A stretch of DNA of 64,000 bases from JAWWOL01 sp033851545 (GTDB taxonomy: Bacteria; Actinomycetota; Actinomycetes; JAWWOL01), in NCBI GenBank assembly GCA_033851545.1, contig JAWWOO010000044.1, positions 40,432 through 104,431 on the forward strand. The letters run 5' to 3'. The translations under genes and the position numbers were made by a program. Shown in pieces: positions 1-7,317 of the stretch (the first letter of the stretch is position 1; every line of letters starts with the position of its first letter). The notes beneath the pieces are model-generated. The model was given only the letters and a program-made list of their open reading frames with translations. It ran no database searches and was not told the DNA's origin.

Positions 1-30
1 ACATGCCGACAGCCACGGAATCCGTCGTTG

Positions 31-333
31 TCAGGACGCAGAACCGCGCATGACCTCGAGCAACGCGAGGGCGAGTGCCCCACCCGGTCGACCCAGAACG
101 GCGGCGTAGTGGTTCATGATCTCGAGCTCACGGCCGTGCTCCACCCGGCCTCCCCCGATCGCCATCCGGGCCTGCTGGTTTCCGCGGCTTACCTCGAGCC
201 GGGTCTGGACGAGCGCGATGATCTCGTCGTCCAGCGCGTCGATGCGGGCCCGGCCGTCGGCGATGACCTGGGCGGCCTGCTCCTCGGTGAGCGCGACAGG
301 TGTCTCGCCAGTGCTGTTGACCTCAGTAGTCAC
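31..333 (-). CDS. aroQ: Chorismate mutase (AroQ type)
   Basis: Rearranges chorismate to prephenate, the committed step to phenylalanine and tyrosine, in the cytosol. The protein is 100 aa, a usual length for a stand-alone AroQ helical mutase. Residues about 28-50 show the family pattern: R, then IDALDDEIIALV, then R45 and R50; a second basic/acidic helix follows (R63, E66, R69, E70). The GTG at 333 was chosen because AAGGGA lies just upstream (about 345); a longer frame from 384 lacks such a site. The 5' leader holds a leader peptide and an intrinsic terminator, so expression is probably attenuated by Tyr/Phe supply. The family call is firm; exact sub-type is inferred. Confidence 0.85.
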   Translation of the reverse strand: MTTEVNSTGETPVALTEEQAAQVIADGRARIDALDDEIIALVQTRLEVSRGNQQARMAIGGGRVEHGRELEIMNHYAAVLGRPGGALALALLEVMRGSAS

Positions 334-390
334 GGTGCTGTTCCCTTCGGGGCGGGTTGTCGGGTCCGCCCCGAGCGCTGGCACCGGGGC

Positions 391-420
391 AAAAAGAAAC
401 CCCGGGCGGCAGGCCCGGGG
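391..420 (-). terminator. Intrinsic terminator in the aroQ leader (attenuator)
   Basis: Read on the minus strand, CCCCGGGC (420-413), a 5-nt loop and GCCCGGGG (407-400) form a perfect 8-bp GC stem followed directly by TTTCTTTTT (399-391). This is a textbook rho-independent terminator. It lies between the leader peptide stop (444) and the aroQ start (333), so it would stop transcription before aroQ unless an alternative fold forms. CCCCGG at 460-455 is complementary to the 3' arm and could act as antiterminator. Confidence 0.8.
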
Positions 421-443
421 CGATCGGTCACGTGATCAGACGG

Positions 444-497
444 TCACGAGGCCACCGGGGTGCGGTAGCCATAGAAATACGCGGTCGCGGTGGTCAC
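444..497 (-). CDS. Tyr/Phe-rich leader peptide of the aroQ attenuator
   Basis: A 17-residue reading frame, GTG at 497 to TGA at 444, reads MTTATAYFYGYRTPVAS: three Tyr and one Phe within five residues (YFYGY). A hairpin GGCTACCG/CGGTGGCC (470-463 with 457-450, one G-U pair) overlaps the third Tyr codon. A ribosome stalled on the Tyr/Phe codons would break this hairpin and free CCCCGG to pair with the terminator's 3' arm. The small size, the codon choice matching the product pathway, and the downstream terminator together support a regulatory peptide. No Shine-Dalgarno is visible; translation may start from a leaderless mRNA. Confidence 0.75.
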   Translation of the reverse strand: MTTATAYFYGYRTPVAS

Positions 498-504
498 GAC
501 GACG

Positions 505-534
505 ACGATAGAGGCATCCGCCGTACGGCGCCAG
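505..534 (-). promoter_or_regulatory. Candidate promoter for the aroQ leader
   Basis: A TATCGT hexamer (510-505, fits TANNNT) ends 7 nt before the GTG of the leader peptide, with CTGGCG (534-529) 18 bp upstream as a weak -35. This spacing would place the transcription start at or next to the GTG, giving a leaderless message, which is common in actinobacteria. Inferred from motif position only. Confidence 0.45.
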
Positions 535-657
535 CCCCTTGCCCGATCCCACCAGATCCTGAGACGCCCCACCACAACCGGTATGTGGCGCCCGCATCGG
601 CGTGTCGCGTCGGCGTGTCGCGCCACGTGCCGACGGTTAGGGGTGGCTGCCGGACGG

Positions 658-682
658 CCCCCCTTACGGTGACCGTGTGATG
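658..682 (+). repeat. Left terminal inverted repeat
   Basis: 25-bp tip of the element at 658-1111, matching the reverse complement of 1087-1111 at 24 of 25 positions (mismatch at 675, C against A). Confidence 0.75.
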
Positions 683-1086
683 AACGGTCCGACCTGACCG
701 GCACGTTGATGGGGATGGCTCAGCCGGAGGCGGCCCGGCGGGTGGCCCGGGTGCGCCCCAGCTTGCTGGGCCCCTTGTGTGGCGAAACCCCGCCGAAGGA
801 TGGACCCAAAAGGGTGCCCGGACACCACCTTGAGCCCACGCTTCCGCCGGATTGCCGGTAGACGAGACCGCGGAGGGGTGGGCACGAGTCAGCCCGGGTC
901 TGGGACCGCCACCGCGGGCGGCCCGCCCACAGACCCTGGTTCTGATGCCCGGGGAGGGAGCAGCGAGCCGTGCGCAGCACGGCGAGAGCCGCCGGCGAAC
1001 AGGAACCAGCCGGCCACGCTTCCGCGTGGCACAAGCACTGGCCCGCCCCGAACGGGGGCGCTCACGGCGACGGCACGATGCCAGCC

Positions 1087-1111
1087 CATCACACTGTCAC
1101 CGTAAGGGGGG
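1087..1111 (-). repeat. Right terminal inverted repeat
   Basis: 25-bp tip of the element at 658-1111, the inverted partner of 658-682. The outer end is a run of six G on the plus strand followed by CGG. Confidence 0.75.
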
Positions 1112-1119
1112 CGGAGGAG

Positions 1120-1488
1120 TCAGTCCTCTTGCGAGACCTCCTGCGTGAACGGCGGACCGGCCGGCACCGGCTCGTCCGCCGAGACCCGGTCGGAGATCCT
1201 GGCCCCGACGATGCGCTGGGCGCCGCCGGCACCGATGTCGAGCGGCTCGGGCCCGGCCGGTGGAGGCTCCACGCCCTCCTCGGGGTTGCCGTCGATCCGT
1301 GGCTCACCGACGCCGGCGACCTCGGGCAGGTGCTCGAGGCGGGAGTCGCCCGACTCGGCCCGTCCCGACGGGTTGTGCACCCCGGCGGCCTCACTGCCGG
1401 CCTCTGCGGCTGCTACGGACTCATCCACTGTCGACCCGCTGCGGCCGGCATCGTCGTCGTGAGTGGGTCCGGACTCGTCTGTGGGCAT
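1120..1488 (-). CDS. Small acidic hypothetical protein
   Basis: A 122-aa protein with no recognised domain. It is rich in Gly, Glu, Asp, Ala and Pro and has no hydrophobic segment, so it is probably cytosolic and partly disordered. The ATG at 1488 is preceded by a strong AGGAGG (1500-1495), which argues for a real start. It lies 67 bp downstream of the XdhC-like gene on the same strand and may be the last gene of that operon. The MITE-like element begins 8 bp after its stop, so the original 3' flank may have been altered. Function unknown. Confidence 0.5.
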   Translation of the reverse strand: MPTDESGPTHDDDAGRSGSTVDESVAAAEAGSEAAGVHNPSGRAESGDSRLEHLPEVAGVGEPRIDGNPEEGVEPPPAGPEPLDIGAGGAQRIVGARISDRVSADEPVPAGPPFTQEVSQED

Positions 1489-1555
1489 GTTCGTCCTCCT
1501 GTCGGTGGTGCGGCCATTCCATCCCCTGCGCCGGGGGCGTCGGCCAGTTCGAGAG

Positions 1556-2644
1556 TCATCGGTGGATGGCCAGCTCACTGAGGGTCAGCCGGTCGCCGGT
1601 TCCGCCCCAGGACAGCGCGATGATCTCGGCGGCGATCGCGACAGCTGTCTCCTCCGGTGTACGGGCGCCCAGGTCCAGGCCGATGGGAGAGCTCAGCCGG
1701 CCGAGCGCCTCCTCGCTGACGCCGCGTTCGCGGAGACGGCCAATCCGGTCTTCGTGGGTCCGCCGGCTTCCCATCGCTCCGACGTAGCGGGCCGGCGTGT
1801 GCAGGGCCCTCTCGAGCAGTGGAACGTCGAACTTCGGGTCGTGGGTCAGCACGCAGATCACCGTACGGTCATCGACGACCGTCTCCTCCAGGAACTGGTG
1901 CGGCCACCGGACCACGAGCTCGTCGACATCGGGGAAGCGTTGACGGGTGGCGAAGACCGGCCGTGCGTCGCAGACGGTGACGTGGTAGCCGAGAAACTTC
2001 CCGATCCGGGCGACCGCGCTGGCAAAGTCGATCGCGCCGAAGACCAGCATCCGCGGAGGAGGCGCGAAGGACTGGACGAAGACCGCCAGATCATCCTTGC
2101 GCTGTTCACCGTGCGCGCCCACGTGCACGACTCCGGTGTTGCCGAGCGCCAGCATGCCCCGGGCCTGCTCCAGCACCGCGATGTCCAAACCCTCGTTGCC
2201 GAGCGTGCCGGCAGACTCGGTAGGCGTGATCACCACCCGCCGGCTGGGCCCTGCGGACAACACGACCGCGAGGGCGGCCGGCCGTCCGGCGGCGACGGCT
2301 TCGAGAAGGCCCGCAAGCTCCGGCCACGAATCGCCATCGCCTGCCTGAACGCAGATCTCCAGGGTGCCCCCGCAGGTCAGACCCACCTCGAGTGCGTCTC
2401 CGTCGGAGATGCCGTAGGTGTGTACCGCCGCCTCACCGGTGGCAATCACGTCCTTGGCGAGCTCGTAGACGGCGCCCTCGACACAGCCGCCGGAGACACT
2501 GCCCAGCACGTCGCCATGCTCGGACACCGCCATCGCGGCCCCCGGCTGTCGCGGTGCGGACTTCCACGTCCGCACGACCGTGGCGATCGCGAACCGGACG
2601 CCAGCGGCATGCCAGGCGGCCAGGCCTTGGGCGATGTCGCGCAC
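1556..2644 (-). CDS. XdhC/CoxI family molybdenum-cofactor maturation protein
   Basis: A 362-aa protein of the XdhC/CoxI family, which helps deliver sulfurated molybdenum cofactor to xanthine dehydrogenase-type enzymes. The N-terminal XdhC_CoxI part contains SVSGGCVEGAVYE (about 49-61) and the cysteine-bearing LTCGGTLEI. The C-terminal Rossmann-like XdhC_C domain starts near PPPRMLVFGAID and ends with YVGAMGSRRT and PIGLDLGARTPEE, both typical. The GTG start at 2644 follows AGGGAGGAG. It is transcribed away from coxMSL but shares their intergenic control region through the upstream DUF5134 gene. A second family member lies at 7318-8208; this one keeps the full-length architecture. Confidence 0.85.
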   Translation of the reverse strand: MRDIAQGLAAWHAAGVRFAIATVVRTWKSAPRQPGAAMAVSEHGDVLGSVSGGCVEGAVYELAKDVIATGEAAVHTYGISDGDALEVGLTCGGTLEICVQAGDGDSWPELAGLLEAVAAGRPAALAVVLSAGPSRRVVITPTESAGTLGNEGLDIAVLEQARGMLALGNTGVVHVGAHGEQRKDDLAVFVQSFAPPPRMLVFGAIDFASAVARIGKFLGYHVTVCDARPVFATRQRFPDVDELVVRWPHQFLEETVVDDRTVICVLTHDPKFDVPLLERALHTPARYVGAMGSRRTHEDRIGRLRERGVSEEALGRLSSPIGLDLGARTPEETAVAIAAEIIALSWGGTGDRLTLSELAIHR

Positions 2645-2679
2645 CTGCTCTCCTCCCTTTCAGGGCCAGCCGGCGGTGG

Positions 2680-3285
2680 TCAGGCCAGGAGCAACAGCAT
2701 GTAGGCAGTGGTCGCCGTCATGGCCAGCTGGCAGGCTGCTGTCGTCCTCGGTGCCAGCGTGCCGCTCCGGGGATCCCCGCTGCGACCTTGCCGGCCAAGG
2801 CCTGCTGCCGTCGCCAGTGCAACGGCGACAACCGCGCCGGCCACGACCAGCAGCCCGCGGCTGCCAGCCCCGCCGGCGCCACTGCCTGACATGGCCATCC
2901 CCCGCATCACGGTCGAGCCGGTGCCTGCCCGCGCGGGAGTCGCGGCGGCAAGCAACATGCACAGCATTGCTGCACTGAGCACTGCCTGCTGAACCGGATG
3001 CGCCACCGCACGGGCGCCGCCCCTGACGTAGGCGAGCAGGGTGCGCAGGCCGAACCACACCGCAGGTGCGCAGAAGACGGTGGCCCAGACCTGGCTGGAA
3101 CGCAGGGTCAGCCCGCCCAGCAACATCATCGCCATCGCGGAGCCCATCGCCGCATGCGTGACGTCGACATCGACCTCGCCGTGGCGAGCCCTCCGCCGCG
3201 CGGCCACCAGCCGTACGAGGTGGTAGGCGGCGATCGCGGCCATCAACGCTGCGAGGGACCACCGGAGCCAGGGAGTTCCCGGCAT
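2680..3285 (-). CDS. DUF5134 membrane protein
   Basis: A 201-aa integral membrane protein with five to six hydrophobic segments (about 10-28, 45-62, 68-88, 96-120, 140-160, 185-201) separated by short basic loops. A histidine/methionine-rich flavour (MGSAMAMMLLGG, VMRGMAMSG) fits the actinobacterial DUF5134 family, whose function is not known. It is the first gene of the leftward unit that continues into the XdhC-like gene 35 bp downstream, and it diverges from coxM. The position suggests co-regulation with CO dehydrogenase; a role in copper or cofactor handling would be speculation. Confidence 0.6.
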   Translation of the reverse strand: MPGTPWLRWSLAALMAAIAAYHLVRLVAARRRARHGEVDVDVTHAAMGSAMAMMLLGGLTLRSSQVWATVFCAPAVWFGLRTLLAYVRGGARAVAHPVQQAVLSAAMLCMLLAAATPARAGTGSTVMRGMAMSGSGAGGAGSRGLLVVAGAVVAVALATAAGLGRQGRSGDPRSGTLAPRTTAACQLAMTATTAYMLLLLA

Positions 3286-3342
3286 CGATGCCTCCCTCCG
3301 CCGGCGTGCACGAGCGGCGGCGCGCAGCCCCGCCGCTAGCGC

Positions 3343-3474
3343 AGCATGCGGAGCCTGGTCCGGCCTGTCAACGACGACTTAAGCCTTCGGTTAATGGGCT
3401 CGGTCGCCGGGGCGGGAGCGGTTTAACCATCGGCTTAAGTCGTCGTTGACAACCTCGCGGGACAAGCGCGCAAT
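3343..3474. promoter_or_regulatory. Mirror-image divergent promoters of the cox region
   Basis: TTGACA, a perfect -35 consensus, occurs on both strands: plus strand 3446-3451 with CGCAAT 17 bp downstream (3469-3474) facing coxM, and minus strand 3371-3366 with CATGCT 17 bp downstream (3348-3343) facing the DUF5134 gene. Both -35 boxes form the outer tips of a long inverted repeat (3366-3451). A regulator bound to the repeat would cover both -35 boxes at once. The -10 boxes are weak matches, so a positive regulator is plausible. Confidence 0.6.
3366..3451. repeat. Long inverted repeat (candidate cox operator)
   Basis: Arms 3366-3394 and 3423-3451 are reverse complements at 26 of 29 positions; the three mismatches are the central triplet TTC against GAT. 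Each arm holds TTGACA at its outer tip and a near-palindrome TTAAGCC-N3-GGTTAA at its inner side. The 28-bp spacer is pure GC-rich sequence without obvious symmetry. Two separated dyads in a divergent promoter look like paired sites for a dimeric or tetrameric regulator; the LysR protein at 11598-12554 is one candidate. Confidence 0.7.
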
Positions 3475-3518
3475 GTCCTCAGGTCTCCGGCAAGCCACTC
3501 CGACGAAGGGGTTCGGGC

Positions 3519-4394
3519 ATGCAGGTTCCAGCACCGTTCGAGTACGAGCGCGCGACCAGCGTCGACCAGGCCATCGGACTGCTGGACCGGCTGGGCGACA
3601 CCGCGAGGCTGGTGGCCGGGGGGCACAGCCTGCTGCCGATGATGAAGCTCAGGCTGGCCAACTTCGAGTACCTCATCGACATCAACGACCTGCACGACGA
3701 GCTCGGCTACATCACCGTCGAAGCCGGCCAGGTGCGGATCGGCGCGCTGACCCGCCACCGCGAGCTGCTCGAGTCCGCCGAGCTGGCCCGGCTGTTCCCG
3801 ATCTTCGGCGACGCGGAGAAGGTGATCGCCGACCCGGTCGTGCGCAACCGCGGCACGCTCGGCGGCTCCTTGTGCCAGGCCGACCCGTCCGAGGACCTCT
3901 CGGCGGTGTGCACCACGCTCAACGCGAGCTGCGTCATCCGCGGGCTGACCGGCGAGCGCGTCGTCACGATGGAGGAGTTCCACCGGGGCCCGTACGAGAC
4001 AGCTGTCGGTGACGCCGAGATGCTCACCGAGGTGCGCTTCCCGCTGCGGCCGGGCGGCTCCAGCGCCTATGAGAAGGTCGAGCGACGAACCGGGGACTGG
4101 GCGGTGGTCTCGGCCGGCGCTGCTGTGTGGCTGGACGGCGGAGCGATCGCCGACGCCAGGGTCGGGCTCGCCGCTGTCGGCCCCAACACGGCCGGGCTGC
4201 CGGAGATCTCCGAGGCGTTGCGGGGAAGGACGCCGTCGGAGGAGGTCTACGAGGCTGCCGGGGAGATCGCCGCCCGCAGCTGCAATCCGGTCACCGACGC
4301 GCGCGGGACCGAGGACTACAAGCGGCACCTGGCCAACGAGCTGACCCGGCGGACGCTGCGGCGCGCCGTGGCCCGCATTCGCGAAGGGGCTTGA
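3519..4394 (+). CDS. coxM: Carbon monoxide dehydrogenase, FAD subunit
   Basis: A 291-aa FAD-binding medium subunit that carries electrons from the iron-sulfur clusters of CoxS to the acceptor. The two flavin motifs of the family are present: AGGHSLLP (33-40) and RGTLGGSL (111-118), followed by the C-terminal CO_deh_flav_C domain (about 180-285). The length is standard. The ATG at 3519 follows GAAGGGG. It is the first gene of the rightward coxMSL unit, 3 bp from coxS, and sits directly downstream of the mirror-image promoter region. The FAD-subunit family also includes xanthine dehydrogenase subunits; the CoxL motif decides the assignment. Confidence 0.93.
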   Translation: MQVPAPFEYERATSVDQAIGLLDRLGDTARLVAGGHSLLPMMKLRLANFEYLIDINDLHDELGYITVEAGQVRIGALTRHRELLESAELARLFPIFGDAEKVIADPVVRNRGTLGGSLCQADPSEDLSAVCTTLNASCVIRGLTGERVVTMEEFHRGPYETAVGDAEMLTEVRFPLRPGGSSAYEKVERRTGDWAVVSAGAAVWLDGGAIADARVGLAAVGPNTAGLPEISEALRGRTPSEEVYEAAGEIAARSCNPVTDARGTEDYKRHLANELTRRTLRRAVARIREGA

Positions 4395-4397
4395 CCC

Positions 4398-4898
4398 ATG
4401 CTGGTCACGATGTCCGTCAACGGCGAAGAGGTCACCCGTGAGATCGAGGGCCGGCTGCTGCTGGTGCACTTCCTCCGGGATCACCTCAACCTCACGGGAA
4501 CCCACTGGGGTTGCGACACCAGCAACTGCGGCACCTGCGTGGTCTGGCTGGACAACGAGCCGGTGAAGTCCTGCACGGTGCTGGCCGCGATGGCCGGCGG
4601 CCACGAGGTCCGTACGGTCGAGGGCCTGGAACAGGACGGCAAGCTCGACCCGGTCCAGCAGGGGTTCATGGAGTGCCACGGCCTGCAGTGCGGCTTCTGC
4701 ACCCCGGGGATGCTGATGACCGCCCGGGCACTGCTCGACCGCAACCCCGCCCCATCGGACCACGAGATCCGTGAGGCGATCTCCGGCCAGATCTGCCGCT
4801 GCACCGGTTACACCACCATCGTCCGATCCGTCCAGTGGGCCGCGGCAGAACAGGCCGGCACCCGTACCGTCACGTCCGTCGAGGAGGTCACGGTATGA
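4398..4898 (+). CDS. coxS: Carbon monoxide dehydrogenase, [2Fe-2S] subunit
   Basis: A 166-aa small subunit with two [2Fe-2S] clusters linking the molybdenum site to FAD. The plant-type cluster ligands are C39, C44, C47 and C59 (GCDTSNCGTC...C). The second, helical-bundle cluster uses C98 and C101 (CGFC) and C133 and C135 (CRC). All eight cysteines expected of the family are present. It begins 3 bp after coxM and overlaps coxL by an ATGA, so the three subunits are translationally coupled. Confidence 0.95.
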   Translation: MLVTMSVNGEEVTREIEGRLLLVHFLRDHLNLTGTHWGCDTSNCGTCVVWLDNEPVKSCTVLAAMAGGHEVRTVEGLEQDGKLDPVQQGFMECHGLQCGFCTPGMLMTARALLDRNPAPSDHEIREAISGQICRCTGYTTIVRSVQWAAAEQAGTRTVTSVEEVTV

Positions 4899-7288
4899 CC
4901 GCCGTCGAGGACCGTCCCGCCACCGCCTTCCCGGACAACGACCAGAAGCCGGTCGGTCATGGCCGGATGCTGCGTAAGGAGGACCCGCGGTTCATCCGGG
5001 GCAAGGGACGCTACGTCGACGACGTGCAGCTCAACGGCATGCTGCACCTGGCGATCCTGCGTTCGCCGGTCGCGCACGCCCGAATCGTCAGCATCGACAC
5101 CACCGCCGCCATGGCGATGCCCAAGGTCAAGCTGGTGGTCACCGGGGCGATGCTGGCGGAGAAGGGGCTGGCCTGGATGCCGACCCTGTCCAACGACGTG
5201 CAGGCCGTGCTGGCCACCGACAAGGTGCGCTTCCAGGGCCAGGAAGTCGCCTTCGTCGTCGCTGAGAACCGCTACGCCGCGCGCGACGCTCTCGAGCTGA
5301 TCGACGTCGAGTACGACATCCTTCAGCCGGTCATCGACGTCCGCACAGCCCTCGACCCCGATGCGCCGGTCATCCGCACCGACCTGGACGGCAAGACCAA
5401 CAACCACATCTTCGACTGGGAGACCGGCGACAAGGACGCCACCGAGGCGGTCTTCGCTGCGGCCGAGGTCACGGTCATGCAGGACATCGTCTACCCACGG
5501 GTGCACCCGGCCCCGATGGAGACGTGCGGCGCCGTCGCCGACTACGACGCCGTCGACGGCAAGCTGACCCTCTGGTCCACCACTCAGGCGCCGCACGCCC
5601 ACCGCACGCTGTACGCGATCGTGGCCGGGCTGCCGGAGCACAAGATCCGGGTCATCGCGCCCGACATCGGCGGCGGGTTCGGCAACAAGGTGCCGATCTA
5701 CCCCGGGTACGTGTGCGCGATCGTCGGATCGCTGCTCACGGGCAAGCCGGTGAAGTGGATGGAGGACCGGTCGGAGAACCTGGTCAGCACCGGTTTCGCC
5801 CGCGACTACATCATGCGCGGCGAGATCGCGGCGACGAAGGAAGGCAAGATCCTCGGCATCCGCACCCACGTGATCGCCGACCACGGCGCCTTCAACGGCG
5901 TCGCGGCTCCGACGAAGTACCCCGCCGGCTTCTTCGGCGTCTTCACCGGCAGCTACGACATCGAGGCCGCCTACGCCAGCATGACCGCTGTCTACACCAA
6001 CAAGGCGCCGGGCGGAGTCGCGTACGCGTGCTCGTTCCGTATCACCGAGGCGGTCTACCTGGTCGAGCGGATGGTCGACGTCCTGGCCTATGACCTCAAG
6101 ATGGACCCGGTCGAGCTGCGGCTGAAGAACCTGCTACGGCCGGAGCAGTTCCCGTACACCAGCAAGACCGGCTGGGTCTACGACTCCGGCAACTACGAGC
6201 CGACCATGCGGGAGGCGATGCGGATCGCCGGCTACGACGAACTGCGTCGCGAGCAGGCGGAAAAGCGTGACCGTGGCCAGCTGATGGGCATCGGGGTCGC
6301 GTTCTTCACCGAGGCTGTCGGCGCGGGGCCGCGCAAGAACATGGACATCCTCGGCCTTGGTATGGCCGACGGCTGCGAGCTGCGGGTCCACCCGACCGGC
6401 AAGGCCGTGGTCCGCATCTCCTGCATGAGTCAGGGCCAGGGCCACGAGACGACGTTCGCGCAGATCGTCGCCGAGGAGATCGGCATCCCGCCGGCCGACA
6501 TCCAGGTCGTGAACGGCGACACCGACCAGACCCCCTTCGGGCTGGGCACGTACGGCAGCCGCTCGACACCTGTCTCCGGAGCGGCGGCAGCGTTGGTGGC
6601 GCGCAAGGTCCGGGACAAGGCCCGGTTGATCGCCTCCGGCATGCTCGAGGTGTCGGTCGCCGATCTGGAGTGGGTCAAGGGGTCGTTCCACGTCAAGGGT
6701 GACCCGAGCAAGTCGGTGACCATCCAGGACATCGCGATGCGGGCGCACGGCGCCGGCGACCTGCCGGAGGGCGTCGAGGGCGGTCTGGAGGCGCAGATCT
6801 GCTACAACCCGGAAAACCTGACCTATCCGCACGGCGCCTACATCTGCGTCGTGGACGTCGATCCCGGCACGGCGCAGGTCAAGGTCCGCCGGTTCGTCGC
6901 CGTCGACGACTGCGGCACCCGGATCAACCCGATGATCATCGAGGGGCAGGTGCACGGCGGCCTTACCGACGGTGTCGGCATGGCGCTGATGGAGATGATC
7001 GCCTTCGACGAGGACGGCAACTGCCTTGGCGGGTCGCTGATGGACTACCTCATCCCGACTGCGCTCGAGGTCCCCACCTGGGAGACCGGGTTCACCGTCA
7101 CCCCCTCGCCGCACCACCCCATCGGCGCCAAGGGTGTCGGGGAGTCGGCCACGGTGGGCTCGCCGCCGGCCGTGGTCAACGCCGTCGTCGACGCGTTGAA
7201 GCCCTACGGCGTCCGGCACGCCGACATGCCGCTCACCCCGTCGCGGGTGTGGGATGCCATGCAGGGTCGGCCCAGGCCTCCGATTTGA
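4895..7288 (+). CDS. coxL: Carbon monoxide dehydrogenase, molybdenum subunit, form I
   Basis: A 797-aa catalytic subunit that oxidises CO to CO2 at a Mo-Cu site bound to molybdopterin cytosine dinucleotide. The active-site loop reads AYACSFR (376-382), the signature AYxCSFR of true (form I) aerobic CO dehydrogenases, with C379 as the expected copper ligand; form II enzymes have AYRGAGR instead. The C-terminal GAKGVGESATVG holds the conserved active-site glutamate. The ATG at 4895 overlaps the coxS stop and follows GAGGAGG. Length matches the family. Substrate assignment is unusually secure for a sequence-only call. Confidence 0.96.
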   Translation: MTAVEDRPATAFPDNDQKPVGHGRMLRKEDPRFIRGKGRYVDDVQLNGMLHLAILRSPVAHARIVSIDTTAAMAMPKVKLVVTGAMLAEKGLAWMPTLSNDVQAVLATDKVRFQGQEVAFVVAENRYAARDALELIDVEYDILQPVIDVRTALDPDAPVIRTDLDGKTNNHIFDWETGDKDATEAVFAAAEVTVMQDIVYPRVHPAPMETCGAVADYDAVDGKLTLWSTTQAPHAHRTLYAIVAGLPEHKIRVIAPDIGGGFGNKVPIYPGYVCAIVGSLLTGKPVKWMEDRSENLVSTGFARDYIMRGEIAATKEGKILGIRTHVIADHGAFNGVAAPTKYPAGFFGVFTGSYDIEAAYASMTAVYTNKAPGGVAYACSFRITEAVYLVERMVDVLAYDLKMDPVELRLKNLLRPEQFPYTSKTGWVYDSGNYEPTMREAMRIAGYDELRREQAEKRDRGQLMGIGVAFFTEAVGAGPRKNMDILGLGMADGCELRVHPTGKAVVRISCMSQGQGHETTFAQIVAEEIGIPPADIQVVNGDTDQTPFGLGTYGSRSTPVSGAAAALVARKVRDKARLIASGMLEVSVADLEWVKGSFHVKGDPSKSVTIQDIAMRAHGAGDLPEGVEGGLEAQICYNPENLTYPHGAYICVVDVDPGTAQVKVRRFVAVDDCGTRINPMIIEGQVHGGLTDGVGMALMEMIAFDEDGNCLGGSLMDYLIPTALEVPTWETGFTVTPSPHHPIGAKGVGESATVGSPPAVVNAVVDALKPYGVRHADMPLTPSRVWDAMQGRPRPPI

Positions 7289-7317
7289 GCAGCGACCTTG
7301 CGAGCAGGAGCCAGGCC

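Larger units (their letters stand above)
658..1111. mobile_element. MITE-like element bounded by 25-bp inverted repeats
   Basis: The ends, 658-682 and 1087-1111, are inverted copies differing at one position; both begin CCCCCCTTACGGTGAC and end GTGTGATG when read inward. CGG (655-657 and 1112-1114) flanks both tips and may be a 3-bp target duplication. The 404-bp interior has short open frames on both strands but none with a transposase motif I can recognise, so this is either a non-autonomous element or the ends of a decayed insertion sequence. It lies 8 bp beyond the stop codon of the small acidic gene at 1120. Confidence 0.6.

Noticed and set aside
720..1034. Open frames inside the MITE-like element as a transposase
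   Set aside because: The translated products on both strands lack DDE, HUH or serine recombinase motifs and resemble random GC-rich frames.
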